Source: Mesorhizobium xinjiangense
GTDB taxonomy: Bacteria > Pseudomonadota > Alphaproteobacteria > Rhizobiales > Rhizobiaceae
NCBI RefSeq assembly: GCF_009749525.1
Contig: NZ_WOAC01000020.1
Location: 26,029 to 90,028, forward strand
Length of the DNA stretch: 64,000 nt
Direction of reading: 5' to 3'
A program made the position numbers and the translations under genes. A model generated the notes under the pieces. It did no database searches and was not told the DNA's origin. It saw nothing but the letters and a program-made list of their open reading frames with translations. Shown here one piece after another: positions 7,572-16,113 of the stretch. The stretch's first letter is position 1, and each line of letters begins with the position of its first letter.

Positions 7572-8981
7572 TCAGCCTGGCGCGTGCGTGCGCCAGCCTT
7601 GCGCGTAGTGCTCTCGCGCTTCGCGCGCATAAGGCGTGGGCGAAACGCGGACGCGGATTTCGGCCTGTTTGTGCCGTTCGGTCGACGTCTTGCCGCTGCC
7701 GCCGTCCGGCTCGCCCCAGACCAGCGTCAGCACGTCGCCGACATTGATGTCGGGATCGACGACGCCGAGCGACAGCATGCAGCGCTCGTTGAAGGAATAG
7801 CCGTTGAACATCGACAGGCCGACCATCCTGTCGCCCTTCGTCACCCGGTCGAAGCTGGACGAGGCGTAGTTGGGCTGCGGGAAGTCGATCCATTTGTAAT
7901 TGTCCTCGCCGGGCTGGAAGGCCGATGCGATGACCTTCATCACATCCTCGGCGTTCCATTCGAAGGTCACCTTCTTGCGGTGGGGCCTGTCCTTCATCGT
8001 TTCCAGCGCCGGACGGCCGACGAAGTCGTGGTCGTACTTGACATAGATGCCGTAGCCGAGCTCGAACGGGTTTGTGTAGTAGTCGCGGATGTCGTCGGAA
8101 ATGAAGCTGCCGCCGATCGAGCCGTTCGCCTCGTAGCTGTCGGCGCCCAGCCATTCGCGGTAGGGCTTCATCTTATCGCCGGTGTAGATGGCGGGCAGCG
8201 GCGAGGGGATCCATCCCGATTCCAGCGTGTTGGTCGAATAGGCGCGCGCGCCGACCTGGTACAGGTCCACGCCCGATTGCGCCGCCGCCTCCATAATGGC
8301 GGCGTGAACCTCGTCCTTCTCCGCATAGGGGCCCCAGACCTCGAGCCCGGGTGCGCCGGCCATGCCGTGGCGCAGGGCGCGCACCTTGCGCCCGGAGATG
8401 TTGATCCAGTCGACATGGAAGAACTTGATGTCGGGCACCGGCCCGCCATTGAGTTTCTCCAGCACGCGCGGCGCGTCCGGTCCCTGGATCTGGAAGCGAT
8501 AGTGGACACGGCGGACTTCCTTGCCGTCGGGGCGCGACGGCGAACGCGGATCGCGCGTGACCTTGACGTCATGCTTGCCGAGCGAGGCGTTGTACTCAAC
8601 CCAGTCGGCGGTGGGCGCGCGCCCGACGAGGACGAACTTGTCCGTCTCCTCGCGAAAGATGATCATGTCGCCGATGACGTAGCCTTCCGGCGAGACGGGC
8701 ACGAAGTGCTTGGCGCGGTTGGTGTCGAAGTTGGCGAAGCTGTTGATCGCCAGACCTTCCAGGAAGCCTGCCGCGTCCGGGCCTTCCACGATCAGTTCAT
8801 CCATGTGATGCGACTGGTCGAACAGCACGGCGGATTCGCGCCAGGCGCGTTGTTCGTCACGCCAGTTGGTGAACTCGGCTGCTACCACCGGGTATACATA
8901 CATGCCGATTTTTGAGTTGCGCAGCAGTTCCACGGCGTTGCCGGATTTCTGCAAAACGGCTTCAAGGCTCGATTTTCCCAT
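7572..8981 (-). CDS. LigM/DesA-like tetrahydrofolate-dependent O-demethylase (GcvT family)
   Basis: 469 residues from the ATG at 8981, preceded by GGGAGGAG. A TTG/GTG-type start 21 bases upstream has no ribosome site. The sequence is a full-length aminomethyltransferase-fold protein with MLRNSxIGxYVYPVV-like opening, RFQIQGPDAPRV, LRHGMAGAPGLEVWGPY and YPSNTLESGW-like (here YSTNTLESGW) blocks. These closely match my memory of LigM, the vanillate/3-O-methylgallate demethylase that transfers a methyl group to tetrahydrofolate in the cytoplasm. The usual glycine-cleavage T protein is shorter, about 370. It sits beside a GntR regulator and a Liv-type importer, and a TCATGTATACATGA operator lies 28 bases upstream. 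The substrate could be a methoxyaromatic, but another O-, N- or S-methyl compound cannot be excluded. Confidence 0.72.
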   Translation of the reverse strand: MGKSSLEAVLQKSGNAVELLRNSKIGMYVYPVVAAEFTNWRDEQRAWRESAVLFDQSHHMDELIVEGPDAAGFLEGLAINSFANFDTNRAKHFVPVSPEGYVIGDMIIFREETDKFVLVGRAPTADWVEYNASLGKHDVKVTRDPRSPSRPDGKEVRRVHYRFQIQGPDAPRVLEKLNGGPVPDIKFFHVDWINISGRKVRALRHGMAGAPGLEVWGPYAEKDEVHAAIMEAAAQSGVDLYQVGARAYSTNTLESGWIPSPLPAIYTGDKMKPYREWLGADSYEANGSIGGSFISDDIRDYYTNPFELGYGIYVKYDHDFVGRPALETMKDRPHRKKVTFEWNAEDVMKVIASAFQPGEDNYKWIDFPQPNYASSSFDRVTKGDRMVGLSMFNGYSFNERCMLSLGVVDPDINVGDVLTLVWGEPDGGSGKTSTERHKQAEIRVRVSPTPYAREAREHYAQGWRTHAPG

Positions 8982-9008
8982 GGTCTCTCCTCCCAGAACC
9001 ATCGCGGT

Positions 9009-9022
9009 TCATGTATACATGA
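9009..9022. promoter_or_regulatory. TGTATACA operator upstream of the LigM-like gene
   Basis: A perfect 14-bp palindrome, TCATGTATACATGA, 28 bases before the LigM-like start codon. It shares the TGTATACA core with sites at 9900, 14614 and 14742. FCD-type GntR regulators bind short palindromes of this kind, and the neighbouring gntR gene is the obvious candidate. Confidence 0.65.
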
Positions 9023-9136
9023 CTGTCGCGCAACCAGGGGCGGAACGCAAGTATGCAAATGCAGGAGAGTGCCGGCCTGCGTGTCAATTCCAACGCCACC
9101 TCGCCACTCGAAAAGACCGCGCGGCGGGCGGCCAGT

Positions 9137-9871
9137 TCAGCTCATCACGAGCGCCAATCCGGGAAGGCTGTCGATCAGGCTGCGGTCCTCGACCATGACA
9201 TATTCGAGGTTGCGCCTGGCAATGCGCGCATGCTCGCGCGCCAGGGCTTCGGCACGTGCGCCCTCGCGTGCGGCGATCGCCGTCACCATCGCGCGGTGCT
9301 GCTCCTGGGCCGTGTTGAGGGAGCGGCGAAAGGTTTCGATTTCGGCATTGTCCGGCAGGAAGGCCGATGGCGAGGCAAAGGGCAGGCGGGTGACGCGCTC
9401 GACTTCGCGGCGGATGATGTCGCTGCCGGAAAGGCCGGCGAGTTCACGGTGAAACGCGGCGTTGAACTCTGAATAGCGCTCGAAATCGACCTCTCCGGGT
9501 TTGTCGCCGAAGCAGTCGTCGAGTGTTTCGACGATCGAGCGAATGCGCGCCATCGCGTCCGGTTTCGCGCCACGCTCGGCTGCCAGACGGGCGGCGGTTC
9601 CTTCCAGCACGCCGCGCAATTCGATGGCGTCGACGACGTCGTCGAAACCGAAGGCGCGCACGATGAAGCCGCCGTTGCGCGCCCGGTCGAGCAGCCCTTC
9701 CTCGGCCAGCCGCGACATGGCCTCGCGAATGGGCGTGCGCGATATCTCGAGCTGCTCGGCCAGCGGCACTTCGAAGAGCCGGGTGCCGCCCGGCAAATCG
9801 CCGCTCAATATCCTCTTGCGCAACTCGATAAGGGCCCGCATCGCATGGGTCTTGCCGGTATTGTCGTCCAT
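9137..9871 (-). CDS. GntR-family (FCD) transcriptional regulator of the demethylase/Liv cluster
   Basis: 244 residues from the ATG at 9871 (MDDNTGK). Earlier in-frame starts would overlap the candidate operator at 9900. The N-terminal winged helix carries GDLPGGTRLFEVPLAEQLEI and SRTPIREAMSRLAEEGLL, the standard GntR recognition helix. The C-terminal helical FCD domain has the metal-site pattern Asp, then His in FNAAFHRELAG, and later His residues near QEQHRAMVTAI. Such regulators bind organic-acid effectors. It lies between the Liv genes and the LigM-like gene, and TGTATACA palindromes stand before itself, before the LigM-like gene and before the Liv operon. I infer autoregulation and repression relieved by the imported substrate or a product. 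Confidence 0.85.
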   Translation of the reverse strand: MDDNTGKTHAMRALIELRKRILSGDLPGGTRLFEVPLAEQLEISRTPIREAMSRLAEEGLLDRARNGGFIVRAFGFDDVVDAIELRGVLEGTAARLAAERGAKPDAMARIRSIVETLDDCFGDKPGEVDFERYSEFNAAFHRELAGLSGSDIIRREVERVTRLPFASPSAFLPDNAEIETFRRSLNTAQEQHRAMVTAIAAREGARAEALAREHARIARRNLEYVMVEDRSLIDSLPGLALVMS

Positions 9872-9899
9872 GGAACTGGCTTCCTTCCTTCTTGCGCCC

Positions 9900-9909
9900 A
9901 TGTATACAT
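9900..9909. promoter_or_regulatory. TGTATACA operator upstream of gntR
   Basis: ATGTATACAT, a perfect 10-bp palindrome, 28 bases before the gntR start codon. This is the same spacing as the operator before the LigM-like gene. It suggests negative autoregulation. Confidence 0.6.
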
Positions 9910-9954
9910 TGCCTCGATCCGACACGCCAAATCGGCGCGCGACACGCCCGCTTG

Positions 9955-10701
9955 TCAGTGCGGATGGTCCCGGCCGTTGTGGCCGTGCATGTCGTCGAGC
10001 TGCAGCGCCACATAGCGGTCGAGCGCGGCGCGGTCATCGAGAAGTTTCGCCGACGGCGCACGGTGGGCGATCTGGCCGCGCTCGATGATGATCGCCTCCT
10101 CGGTCAGGCCGAGGGCCATTTCGGCGTGCTGCTCGACCAGCACCAGCGCAATCCCCTCGTCGCGGCTCATATGGCGGATCGCGGCGGTCAGTTCCTCCAC
10201 GATGATCGGCGCCAGACCTTCCAGCGGCTCGTCGAGCAAAAGCACCGACGGGTTGGTCATCAGGGTGCGGGCAATCGTCAGCATCTGCTGTTCGCCGCCC
10301 GAAAGCTGGTTGCCCATGTTGCGCCGGCGTTCCCTGAGCCGCGGAAACAGGGCATAGACGGCCGGCAGGTCCCAGCGCCCGCGCCTGGCGGCAACGGTGA
10401 GGTTTTCCTCCACCGTCAGCGAAGGAAAGACGTCGCGCTCCTGCGGCACCCAGCCGAGCCCCAGATGGGCGCGTTTGTGCGCCGGTACGTGCGAGATGTC
10501 CGCGCCGTCGAAATGGATGGAACCGCGCATGAGGCGGACGATGCCCATCACCGTCAGGAGCAGGGTCGTCTTGCCGACGCCGTTGCGGCCGAGCACGGCG
10601 AGGCTGCCGCCGGCCGGCAGCGATAGCGCAATCGCGTCGAGCACCACCGCCTCGCCATAGCCGGCCCGCACACCCTTCAGTTCGAGCAGCGTCTCAGCCA
10701 T
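9955..10701 (-). CDS. livF: branched-chain amino acid-type ABC importer, ATP-binding protein LivF
   Basis: 248 residues with Walker A GRNGVGKTT (about 38-46), Q-loop in WVPQERDVF, signature LSGGEQQMLTIARTL and Walker B VLLLDEP followed by EGLAP, the LivF-type sequence. The C-terminal extension is rich in His and Asp (DDMHGHNGRDHPH), which is unusual for LivF and could weakly bind metal. It is the last transporter gene of a five-gene operon (substrate-binding protein, livH, livM, livG, livF) and overlaps livG by 8 bases. Given its neighbours, the importer probably carries an aromatic or methylated compound and not leucine. Confidence 0.92.
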   Translation of the reverse strand: MAETLLELKGVRAGYGEAVVLDAIALSLPAGGSLAVLGRNGVGKTTLLLTVMGIVRLMRGSIHFDGADISHVPAHKRAHLGLGWVPQERDVFPSLTVEENLTVAARRGRWDLPAVYALFPRLRERRRNMGNQLSGGEQQMLTIARTLMTNPSVLLLDEPLEGLAPIIVEELTAAIRHMSRDEGIALVLVEQHAEMALGLTEEAIIIERGQIAHRAPSAKLLDDRAALDRYVALQLDDMHGHNGRDHPH

Positions 10702-11455
10702 GGCGGGCGCTTCCCAGATAGACCTCGCGCACCCGTGGGTCGCTTGCCACGACCGACGGCACGTCCTCGATCAGGACTCCGCCTCCCGCCAGCACGATGA
10801 TGCGCGAGGCAAAGGCGAACACGATGTCCATGTCGTGCTCGATGAACAGGACCGAAATCTCCTCGGGAAGCGCGGCGACGACGCTGAAGAGCATTGCGCT
10901 TTCGTCTTTCGGCACGCCGGCCGCCGGCTCGTCGAGCAGCAGCACCTTCGGTTTCGTGGCCAGCGCCAGCGCCATTTCGAGCAGCCTCTGCTGGCCATAG
11001 GCCAGTTCCCGCGTCGGCCGGGTCGCGACGTCGCCGAGCGCCAGTTGACCGAGGATGGCATGGCTTTCGTCGATCGCTTCACGGTGGGTCGCCAGATTGC
11101 GCCAGAACTGGGTGGCGATGCCTTCGCGCTCGCAGACCGCGAGCGTAACCGCCTCGAGCGGTGTCAGTGCGGGAAACAGCGTATTGATCTGAAAGGTGCG
11201 TGTCAGGCCGCGGCGCACCCGCGCCGCTGTGGCCATCCCGGTGATGTCGTCGCCCTTCAGCAGGACATGGCCTGCATCGGGCTTCAGGTCGCCGGCGATG
11301 AGATTGATCAACGTTGTCTTGCCGGCCCCGTTGGGGCCGATCAGCGCGTGGCGCGCGCCGCGCGGCAGATCGATCGATACGTCGCGCGTCACCTCCAGTG
11401 AGCCGAAGCGCTTGCTAAGCCCGCGTGTGCTGAGGACGGCTTCTCCACTTGCCAT
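10694..11455 (-). CDS. livG: branched-chain amino acid-type ABC importer, ATP-binding protein LivG
   Basis: 253 residues from the ATG at 11455 (a GTG codon immediately before it, at 11458, is an alternative). Walker A is GPNGAGKTT, and the Liv-specific RTFQINTLFPALTPLEAV follows. The signature motif is the variant LAYGQQRLLEMALAL, as in many LivG proteins. Walker B is VLLLDEPAAGVPKDE, and the switch His is in FIEHDMD. It pairs with LivF as the second nucleotide-binding subunit on the cytoplasmic face. The gap to livM is about 10 bases. Confidence 0.92.
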   Translation of the reverse strand: MASGEAVLSTRGLSKRFGSLEVTRDVSIDLPRGARHALIGPNGAGKTTLINLIAGDLKPDAGHVLLKGDDITGMATAARVRRGLTRTFQINTLFPALTPLEAVTLAVCEREGIATQFWRNLATHREAIDESHAILGQLALGDVATRPTRELAYGQQRLLEMALALATKPKVLLLDEPAAGVPKDESAMLFSVVAALPEEISVLFIEHDMDIVFAFASRIIVLAGGGVLIEDVPSVVASDPRVREVYLGSARHG

Positions 11456-11465
11456 CACGCCACCG

Positions 11466-12458
11466 TCATCCCTTTGTCCGGCCGGCCAGGCGGGTGAGGC
11501 CGCCGAGGATTCCCTTCGGCATGAACAGCACGACGACCATGAGCATCAGCCCGATCCAGAAATACCAGTATTGCGGGTTCACGCCCGACAGGCGGTCGCG
11601 CACCAGAAGGAAGACGAGGGCGCCGAGGACGGCGCCGTACAGCCGGCCCGTGCCGCCGAGGATGAGCATGACGACGACATCGGCCGAGCGCTGGAAGCTG
11701 AGCGATTCCAGCGCCACCGTGTTGGTGGTCTGCGTCAGGAGCCCGCCGGCGAGGCCGGCGATCGCGGCCGAGATGGTGTAGATCGCCTGCAGATGGCGCC
11801 GGTAAGGCGAGCCGATCGCCGGCATGCGGCGCACATTTTCGCGAATGCCGCGCAGGGCCAGGCCGAAGGAGGAGTTGACGATCCGGCGCGCGGCGAGAAA
11901 ACCGAGGAAGAGCACGGCGAGGGTGTACGAATAGGCCGTGTAGCCCCACAGATCGAAGCGGAACAGGCCGAAGATCGGCCAGATGTCGATGCCGCGCAGC
12001 CCGTCCGTGCCGCCGGTCAGCCAGGACATCGCATTGGCGAGTTCATAGGTCAAAAGCCCGAGCCCGAGCGTGACCATGATCAGTGCGAGATGCTGGACTC
12101 GCACGATGAGGAAGCTGACGACGAAGCCGACCGCCCCGGCCATGGCGCCGGCGATGAGCAGGCCGGATATCGGCTCGCCCCAGCCGGCCTTGGCGCTTAA
12201 CAGTCCGGCGGTGTAAGCGCCGATGCCGAAGAACATCGCATGGCCCAGCGTCACGATGCCGGCATAGCCAAGGATCAGGTCGACCGAGATCGCGAACAGT
12301 GCGGCGACCGCGATCTGGCTGGCGAGCATCAGATAGGTGGGAAAGAAATAGAAGGGCAAAAGCGCGGCCAGCCAGAAGGCGACCTCCAGGGCTGACCAGC
12401 GGCTTTGCCGTCTGATCCAGGCGGCGGGGTCGATTGCGGTGGTGGTCGTGTTGCTCAT
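11466..12458 (-). CDS. livM: branched-chain amino acid-type ABC importer, permease LivM
   Basis: 330 residues of almost entirely hydrophobic sequence with about nine or ten predicted helices. The Liv permease motif GYAGIVTLGHAMFFGIGAYTAG is at about 64-85, and GIRENVRRMPAIG marks the coupling region near 190-205. A short positively charged N-terminus precedes the first helix. It lies 8 bases downstream of livH and together they form the heteromeric membrane channel. Nothing is unusual in length or motif. Confidence 0.92.
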   Translation of the reverse strand: MSNTTTTAIDPAAWIRRQSRWSALEVAFWLAALLPFYFFPTYLMLASQIAVAALFAISVDLILGYAGIVTLGHAMFFGIGAYTAGLLSAKAGWGEPISGLLIAGAMAGAVGFVVSFLIVRVQHLALIMVTLGLGLLTYELANAMSWLTGGTDGLRGIDIWPIFGLFRFDLWGYTAYSYTLAVLFLGFLAARRIVNSSFGLALRGIRENVRRMPAIGSPYRRHLQAIYTISAAIAGLAGGLLTQTTNTVALESLSFQRSADVVVMLILGGTGRLYGAVLGALVFLLVRDRLSGVNPQYWYFWIGLMLMVVVLFMPKGILGGLTRLAGRTKG

Positions 12459-12466
12459 CGGCCGTC

Positions 12467-13330
12467 TCAGCGCTTTCCGAACAGGCCGAGCGGGCGCACG
12501 AGCAGGATCGCCACCAGCATGAGATAGATGAGGAAGGAGCCGATCTCGGGAACGAAATATTTGCCCGCAACATCGCCGATGCCGAGCAATGCCGCGCCGA
12601 CGAATGAGCCGGTCACCGAGCCGAGCCCGCCCACGGCGACGACGATCAGCACATAGACGAGATAGTGAAAGCCGAAGGAGGGATCGAGACCGACGATCTC
12701 CACGGCGAGCGCCCCGCCGAGACCGGCCAGGCCACTGCCGAGGGCGAAAGTGACGGCGAATATGCGGTCGACATTGATGCCGAGCCCTTGCGCCACGCGC
12801 TGGTTGTCGACCGCGGCGCGGATGCGCGCGCCGAGCCGCGTGCGTTCCAGACCGAAGACCAGGAGAGCGGTAATGGCCAGCGCCATCGCGATGAGAAAGA
12901 TGCGGTAGACGCCGAAGCGCAACTCGCCGACGACCACCGATCCGCGCAGCCAGTCGGGCAGCACGATCGGCTGCTGTCCGGTCCCGAAGACATAGGTGGC
13001 AGCGGCCGCGGAAACGAAAACGAGACCGATGGTGAAGAGCACCTGGTTCAATTCGCCGGCGCGATAGAGCCGGCGAAACAGGGTGCGCTCGAACACCACG
13101 CTGACGAGTGCAGCGGCGAGGAAGGCCGTCGGCAGGGCAAGCAGGAAGGGAAAGCCAAGCTGGCGCATCGCGGTGACGGCGACGTAGCCGCCGAGCATGC
13201 CGAAGGCTCCGTGGGCCAGGTTGATAAAATTCATCAGCCCGAGCGTCACCGACAGGCCCACCGACAAGACGAACAGCAGCATCCCGAAGGCAAACCCGTC
13301 GAACAGGACGATAACGAGATTGGCGTTCAC
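12467..13330 (-). CDS. livH: branched-chain amino acid-type ABC importer, permease LivH
   Basis: 287 residues beginning at a GTG codon (MNANLVIVLFDG). It is hydrophobic throughout with about eight helices. The LivH signature GLMNFINLAHGAFGMLGGYVA is at about 30-50, and RAAVDNQRVAQGLGINVDRIF at about 168-190 contains the coupling helix. The gap from the substrate-binding protein gene is 36 bases with no terminator, so this is one operon. Confidence 0.92.
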   Translation of the reverse strand: MNANLVIVLFDGFAFGMLLFVLSVGLSVTLGLMNFINLAHGAFGMLGGYVAVTAMRQLGFPFLLALPTAFLAAALVSVVFERTLFRRLYRAGELNQVLFTIGLVFVSAAAATYVFGTGQQPIVLPDWLRGSVVVGELRFGVYRIFLIAMALAITALLVFGLERTRLGARIRAAVDNQRVAQGLGINVDRIFAVTFALGSGLAGLGGALAVEIVGLDPSFGFHYLVYVLIVVAVGGLGSVTGSFVGAALLGIGDVAGKYFVPEIGSFLIYLMLVAILLVRPLGLFGKR

Positions 13331-13366
13331 AATGCGTTCAGCGTGATGGTTCGAGATGCACCGACC

Positions 13367-14545
13367 TCAATTGGCCCCATGCAGCGGGTCTTTCACCTCC
13401 GGGATTTCCTGAAGAATGACGTTCTGCAGCGATCCGTCGACCTCCTCGACCTGGCGGATATAGACGGTCTGCACGATGTCGCGCGTTTCGGGATCGATCG
13501 AGATCGGCCCGCGCGGGCTTTGCCACGCCATGCCCTTGGCCGCCTCCACCAGTGCATCGCCGCTCGTGTCGCCGCCGGTCTTTTTCAGCGCCTCGTAGAT
13601 CAGGTGCATGCCGTCATAGCCGCCGATCGAGAACAGGTCCGGCGCGCGGTCGCCATTGGCCTCGCGATAGGCTGCCACGAATTCGGCGTTGAGCGGGTCG
13701 TCGCGCTCCAAAGTGTAGTGATAGGTGGTGATGATGCCCTTGGCCGTGTCGCCCATGCTTTCCAGCGCCTCGGGATGGGTAAGCTCGCCCTGGGCGAAGA
13801 TCTTGGTATCCGGCGGGGCGAGGCCGCGGTCGACCAGAGCCTTGCCGATCGCCGCCGGCTGTCCGCCGCCCGGCACGAAGATGTAGACCGCCTCGGGATT
13901 GCTGTCCTTGACGCGCTGGACGAAGGCGGAGAAGTCGGGATTGGCGACCGGCGTGCGGTCGGAGCCGAGAATCTTGCCGCCGGCCTCGGTGAAGCCCTTC
14001 GAGAACGAACTTTCGGCATCGTGGCCGGGTCCATAATCGGCCACCAGCGTGTAGGCCTGGGTAACGCCGCCTTCCTCGAAGGCCCATTTGCCGAACGTGT
14101 AGTTGAGCTGCGGGATGGTCACCGACGTGCGCACGGCATAGGGCGACTGCTCGGTGACGATGGAGGTGGCGGCGTTCATCACCACCATCAGCTTCTGTGC
14201 TTCCTTGGATATCTCGGCCGCGCCCAGCGCTTCGGGCGTCAGCGCGAAACCGGCCAGGATGTCGACGCCGTCGCGCACCACGAGTTCCTGTGCCAGGCGC
14301 CGGGCGACATCGGGGGAGGGGCCGCCGGTGTCCTTGCGGATGATCTCGATCGTCTTGCCGGCAACCTCGTCGCCGTTTTGCGCCATGTAGAGCTTGATGC
14401 CGGCGTCGAGCTGGTTGGCGGCATCCGCGAACGGACCGGAATAGGGAAGGATGACGCCGACCTTCACCGTTTCCTGCGCCGTGGCGGCCATCGTCCACCC
14501 GAGTCCGACTGCGAGCGCAATTGCGCCAAAGACTGTCTTGGTCAT
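13367..14545 (-). CDS. Liv-type periplasmic substrate-binding protein
   Basis: 392 residues from the ATG at 14545, which has GGGAGGAA upstream and opens on a signal peptide (MTKTVFGAIALAVGLGWTMAATAQ). An in-frame start 96 bases earlier would bury it. The mature protein begins ETVKVGVILPYSGPFADAA, the standard Periplas_BP_6 opening, and continues with GKTIEIIRKDTGG, SVTIPQLNYTFGKW and YDGMHLIYEALKKT. Family members bind amino acids, amides, urea or aromatic acids. Local context (LigM-like demethylase, GntR) favours an aromatic or methylated ligand. Two TGTATACA palindromes lie 69 and 197 bases upstream of the start. Confidence 0.9.
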   Translation of the reverse strand: MTKTVFGAIALAVGLGWTMAATAQETVKVGVILPYSGPFADAANQLDAGIKLYMAQNGDEVAGKTIEIIRKDTGGPSPDVARRLAQELVVRDGVDILAGFALTPEALGAAEISKEAQKLMVVMNAATSIVTEQSPYAVRTSVTIPQLNYTFGKWAFEEGGVTQAYTLVADYGPGHDAESSFSKGFTEAGGKILGSDRTPVANPDFSAFVQRVKDSNPEAVYIFVPGGGQPAAIGKALVDRGLAPPDTKIFAQGELTHPEALESMGDTAKGIITTYHYTLERDDPLNAEFVAAYREANGDRAPDLFSIGGYDGMHLIYEALKKTGGDTSGDALVEAAKGMAWQSPRGPISIDPETRDIVQTVYIRQVEEVDGSLQNVILQEIPEVKDPLHGAN

Positions 14546-14613
14546 TTCTGTTCCTCCCTGCCGTTTGGTCGGCTTATCAGCGCATCTTGTGTAAGTGCGA
14601 CATATGAGAAGCA

Positions 14614-14623
14614 GTGTATACAC
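14614..14623. promoter_or_regulatory. TGTATACA operator, proximal site before the Liv operon
   Basis: GTGTATACAC, a perfect 10-bp palindrome 69 bases upstream of the substrate-binding protein start. It shares its 8-bp core with the sites at the gntR and LigM-like genes, placing the Liv operon in the same regulon. Confidence 0.6.
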
Positions 14624-14741
14624 CGCCGCCCGAATAGCCAAGGTACTTCGCGCAAGGATGACGCCACGATCGTAGAAGTCGGAGACACCAAGGCCGGTTA
14701 TACTGCGGATCGTTCGACCGTTCGTTGCGCCGAGAGCAACG

Positions 14742-14751
14742 CTGTATACAG
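14742..14751. promoter_or_regulatory. TGTATACA operator, distal site before the Liv operon
   Basis: CTGTATACAG, a perfect 10-bp palindrome, 128 bases from the proximal site. Two spaced sites for a dimeric GntR regulator would allow looping repression. The site is between the 3' end of the SMP-30 gene and the Liv operon, so it most likely serves the latter. Confidence 0.55.
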
Positions 14752-14799
14752 GCGGGCCGATTCCGGCGTCGTCTCGCGCGGCCCGGATGACGGCAAGTT

Positions 14800-15675
14800 C
14801 TAATAATCAGCTTCCGGGCATTCCAGTCCAGGCACGTCGACATCAAGCGACAAGAGACCCCCGGCAAAGGGCTGGGCTTCGATTTCTTCCGCGCTCAATG
14901 CCTTGGTGGCGGTGGTGACATAGAGCGTTTTCAGGTCGTCGCCGCCGAAGGCGCAGCAGGTCGGGCATTTGACGGGAAGCGCGATCAGACGGTCGAGGCT
15001 TCCGTCGCGAACGAAACGGGCGACAGACCATCCTCGCCAGCGCGCGTTCCAGACGAATCCTTGGCAATCGACCGCACTGCCGTCCGGTTTGCCCGGCGCG
15101 GCATCGGCTTCGGCATCGGCAAATGTCCGCATCGCGCCGATCCTGCCGCTCGCCGGGTTATAGTCATAGGCGCGGATCGTGCGTTCGTTGGTGTCGCAGT
15201 AATAGAGTGTGTCGCCGGCAGGGCTCCAGGCCAGCGAATTGGAGGTCGACACGCCGTGCAGGACCTGCGAGGCCGAACCGTCCCTTTCCAGCCGGTAGAG
15301 CGCGCCGGTCTGCTCTTTCGACACGGTGTTCATGGTGCCGCAGTAAAAGCGCCCCGCCGGGTCGACGCCGCCGTCGTTGAACTTGTGGTCCGGCGGAAGC
15401 GAGGGCCGTGCCAGCCAGCGCAGGAAACGGGCCGCGTCGTCGAGTTCGGCAAAGCCGTCGGCAAAGGTGCACAGGAATCCGCCGCCACGGCGAGGAACCA
15501 CACAGGTGATTTCTTCACCGTAATCGACGAACGACACCTCGCCGGTCGCGGGGTCGTAGCGATAGGAGCGCCGCCCGTCGATGTCGACCCAGCGCAGGGC
15601 GCGTTCGCGCGCGACCCAGACCGGCGCCTCGCCGAGGAGATCGCGCGTTGCAGCACAAAGCCTGATCGTGTCCAT
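14800..15675 (-). CDS. SMP-30/gluconolactonase-family lactonase
   Basis: 291 residues from the ATG at 15675. A TTG codon 42 bases upstream is a weaker choice. The six-bladed propeller markers are LLGEAPVWVARERALRWVDI (first metal-ligand Glu at about 16), FNDGGVDPAGRFYCGTM (Asn and Asp ligands), and CFGGDDLKTLYVTTA-like (here CAFGGDDLKTLYVTTA) near 250. These cytoplasmic enzymes hydrolyse sugar or other lactones with one divalent metal. It lies upstream of and in the same direction as the Liv operon, but the 254-base gap with two operators suggests separate control. Possible substrates are aldonolactones or a ring-cleavage lactone. Confidence 0.85.
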   Translation of the reverse strand: MDTIRLCAATRDLLGEAPVWVARERALRWVDIDGRRSYRYDPATGEVSFVDYGEEITCVVPRRGGGFLCTFADGFAELDDAARFLRWLARPSLPPDHKFNDGGVDPAGRFYCGTMNTVSKEQTGALYRLERDGSASQVLHGVSTSNSLAWSPAGDTLYYCDTNERTIRAYDYNPASGRIGAMRTFADAEADAAPGKPDGSAVDCQGFVWNARWRGWSVARFVRDGSLDRLIALPVKCPTCCAFGGDDLKTLYVTTATKALSAEEIEAQPFAGGLLSLDVDVPGLECPEADY

Positions 15676-15849
15676 GGAACGCTTCGACCCCGAATGCGAT
15701 ACGTCACACGAGGACAAGATAGGGCAATCATGCGGGGAGGCGAAGGCGGCCCGTCCGGGCGCGGGCCGCTCATGGGGCAGGCGGCAATCGATTTGCCGCC
15801 TGGAAAACGCATTCTGTCGGAAAGAGAGCCGGGCGAGGGAAGCCGCCGG

Positions 15850-16113
15850 TCAGGCCGCGCGCGCGTCCGCCTCGAGCGGGATCTCGATATCAACCTCGAG
15901 CGTCGAGACCTTCTTGCCGCGATCCATCTTCACATTGACCTTGTCGCGGTCGATCTGCACGTGCTTGGCGATCACCGCGAGGATCTCCTCGCGCAGTTGC
16001 GCCACCAGGTCGGAGTGCCCGGTCGTGGTGCGCTCATGGGCGAGCAGCACCTGCAGCCGTTCGCGCGCCGTCGGTGCGGATGCCTGACGGCTGAAGAAGC
16101 CAAATATGCTCAT
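15850..16113 (-). CDS. minE: cell division topological specificity factor MinE
   Basis: 87 residues, typical length. The N-terminal anti-MinCD segment ([27 protein letters not shown]) contains the amphipathic membrane-targeting start and the helix that displaces MinC. The C-terminal part forms the dimeric topology domain ([17 protein letters not shown]). MinE stimulates the MinD ATPase and restricts Z-ring inhibition to the poles. The ATG overlaps the minD stop as ATGA. It is the third gene of minC-minD-minE. Confidence 0.97.
   Translation of the reverse strand: MSIFGFFSRQASAPTARERLQVLLAHERTTTGHSDLVAQLREEILAVIAKHVQIDRDKVNVKMDRGKKVSTLEVDIEIPLEADARAA

Noticed and set aside
8892..8899. GTATACAT as a further GntR operator
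   Set aside because: It lies inside the LigM-like coding sequence and lacks the full TGTATACA symmetry.
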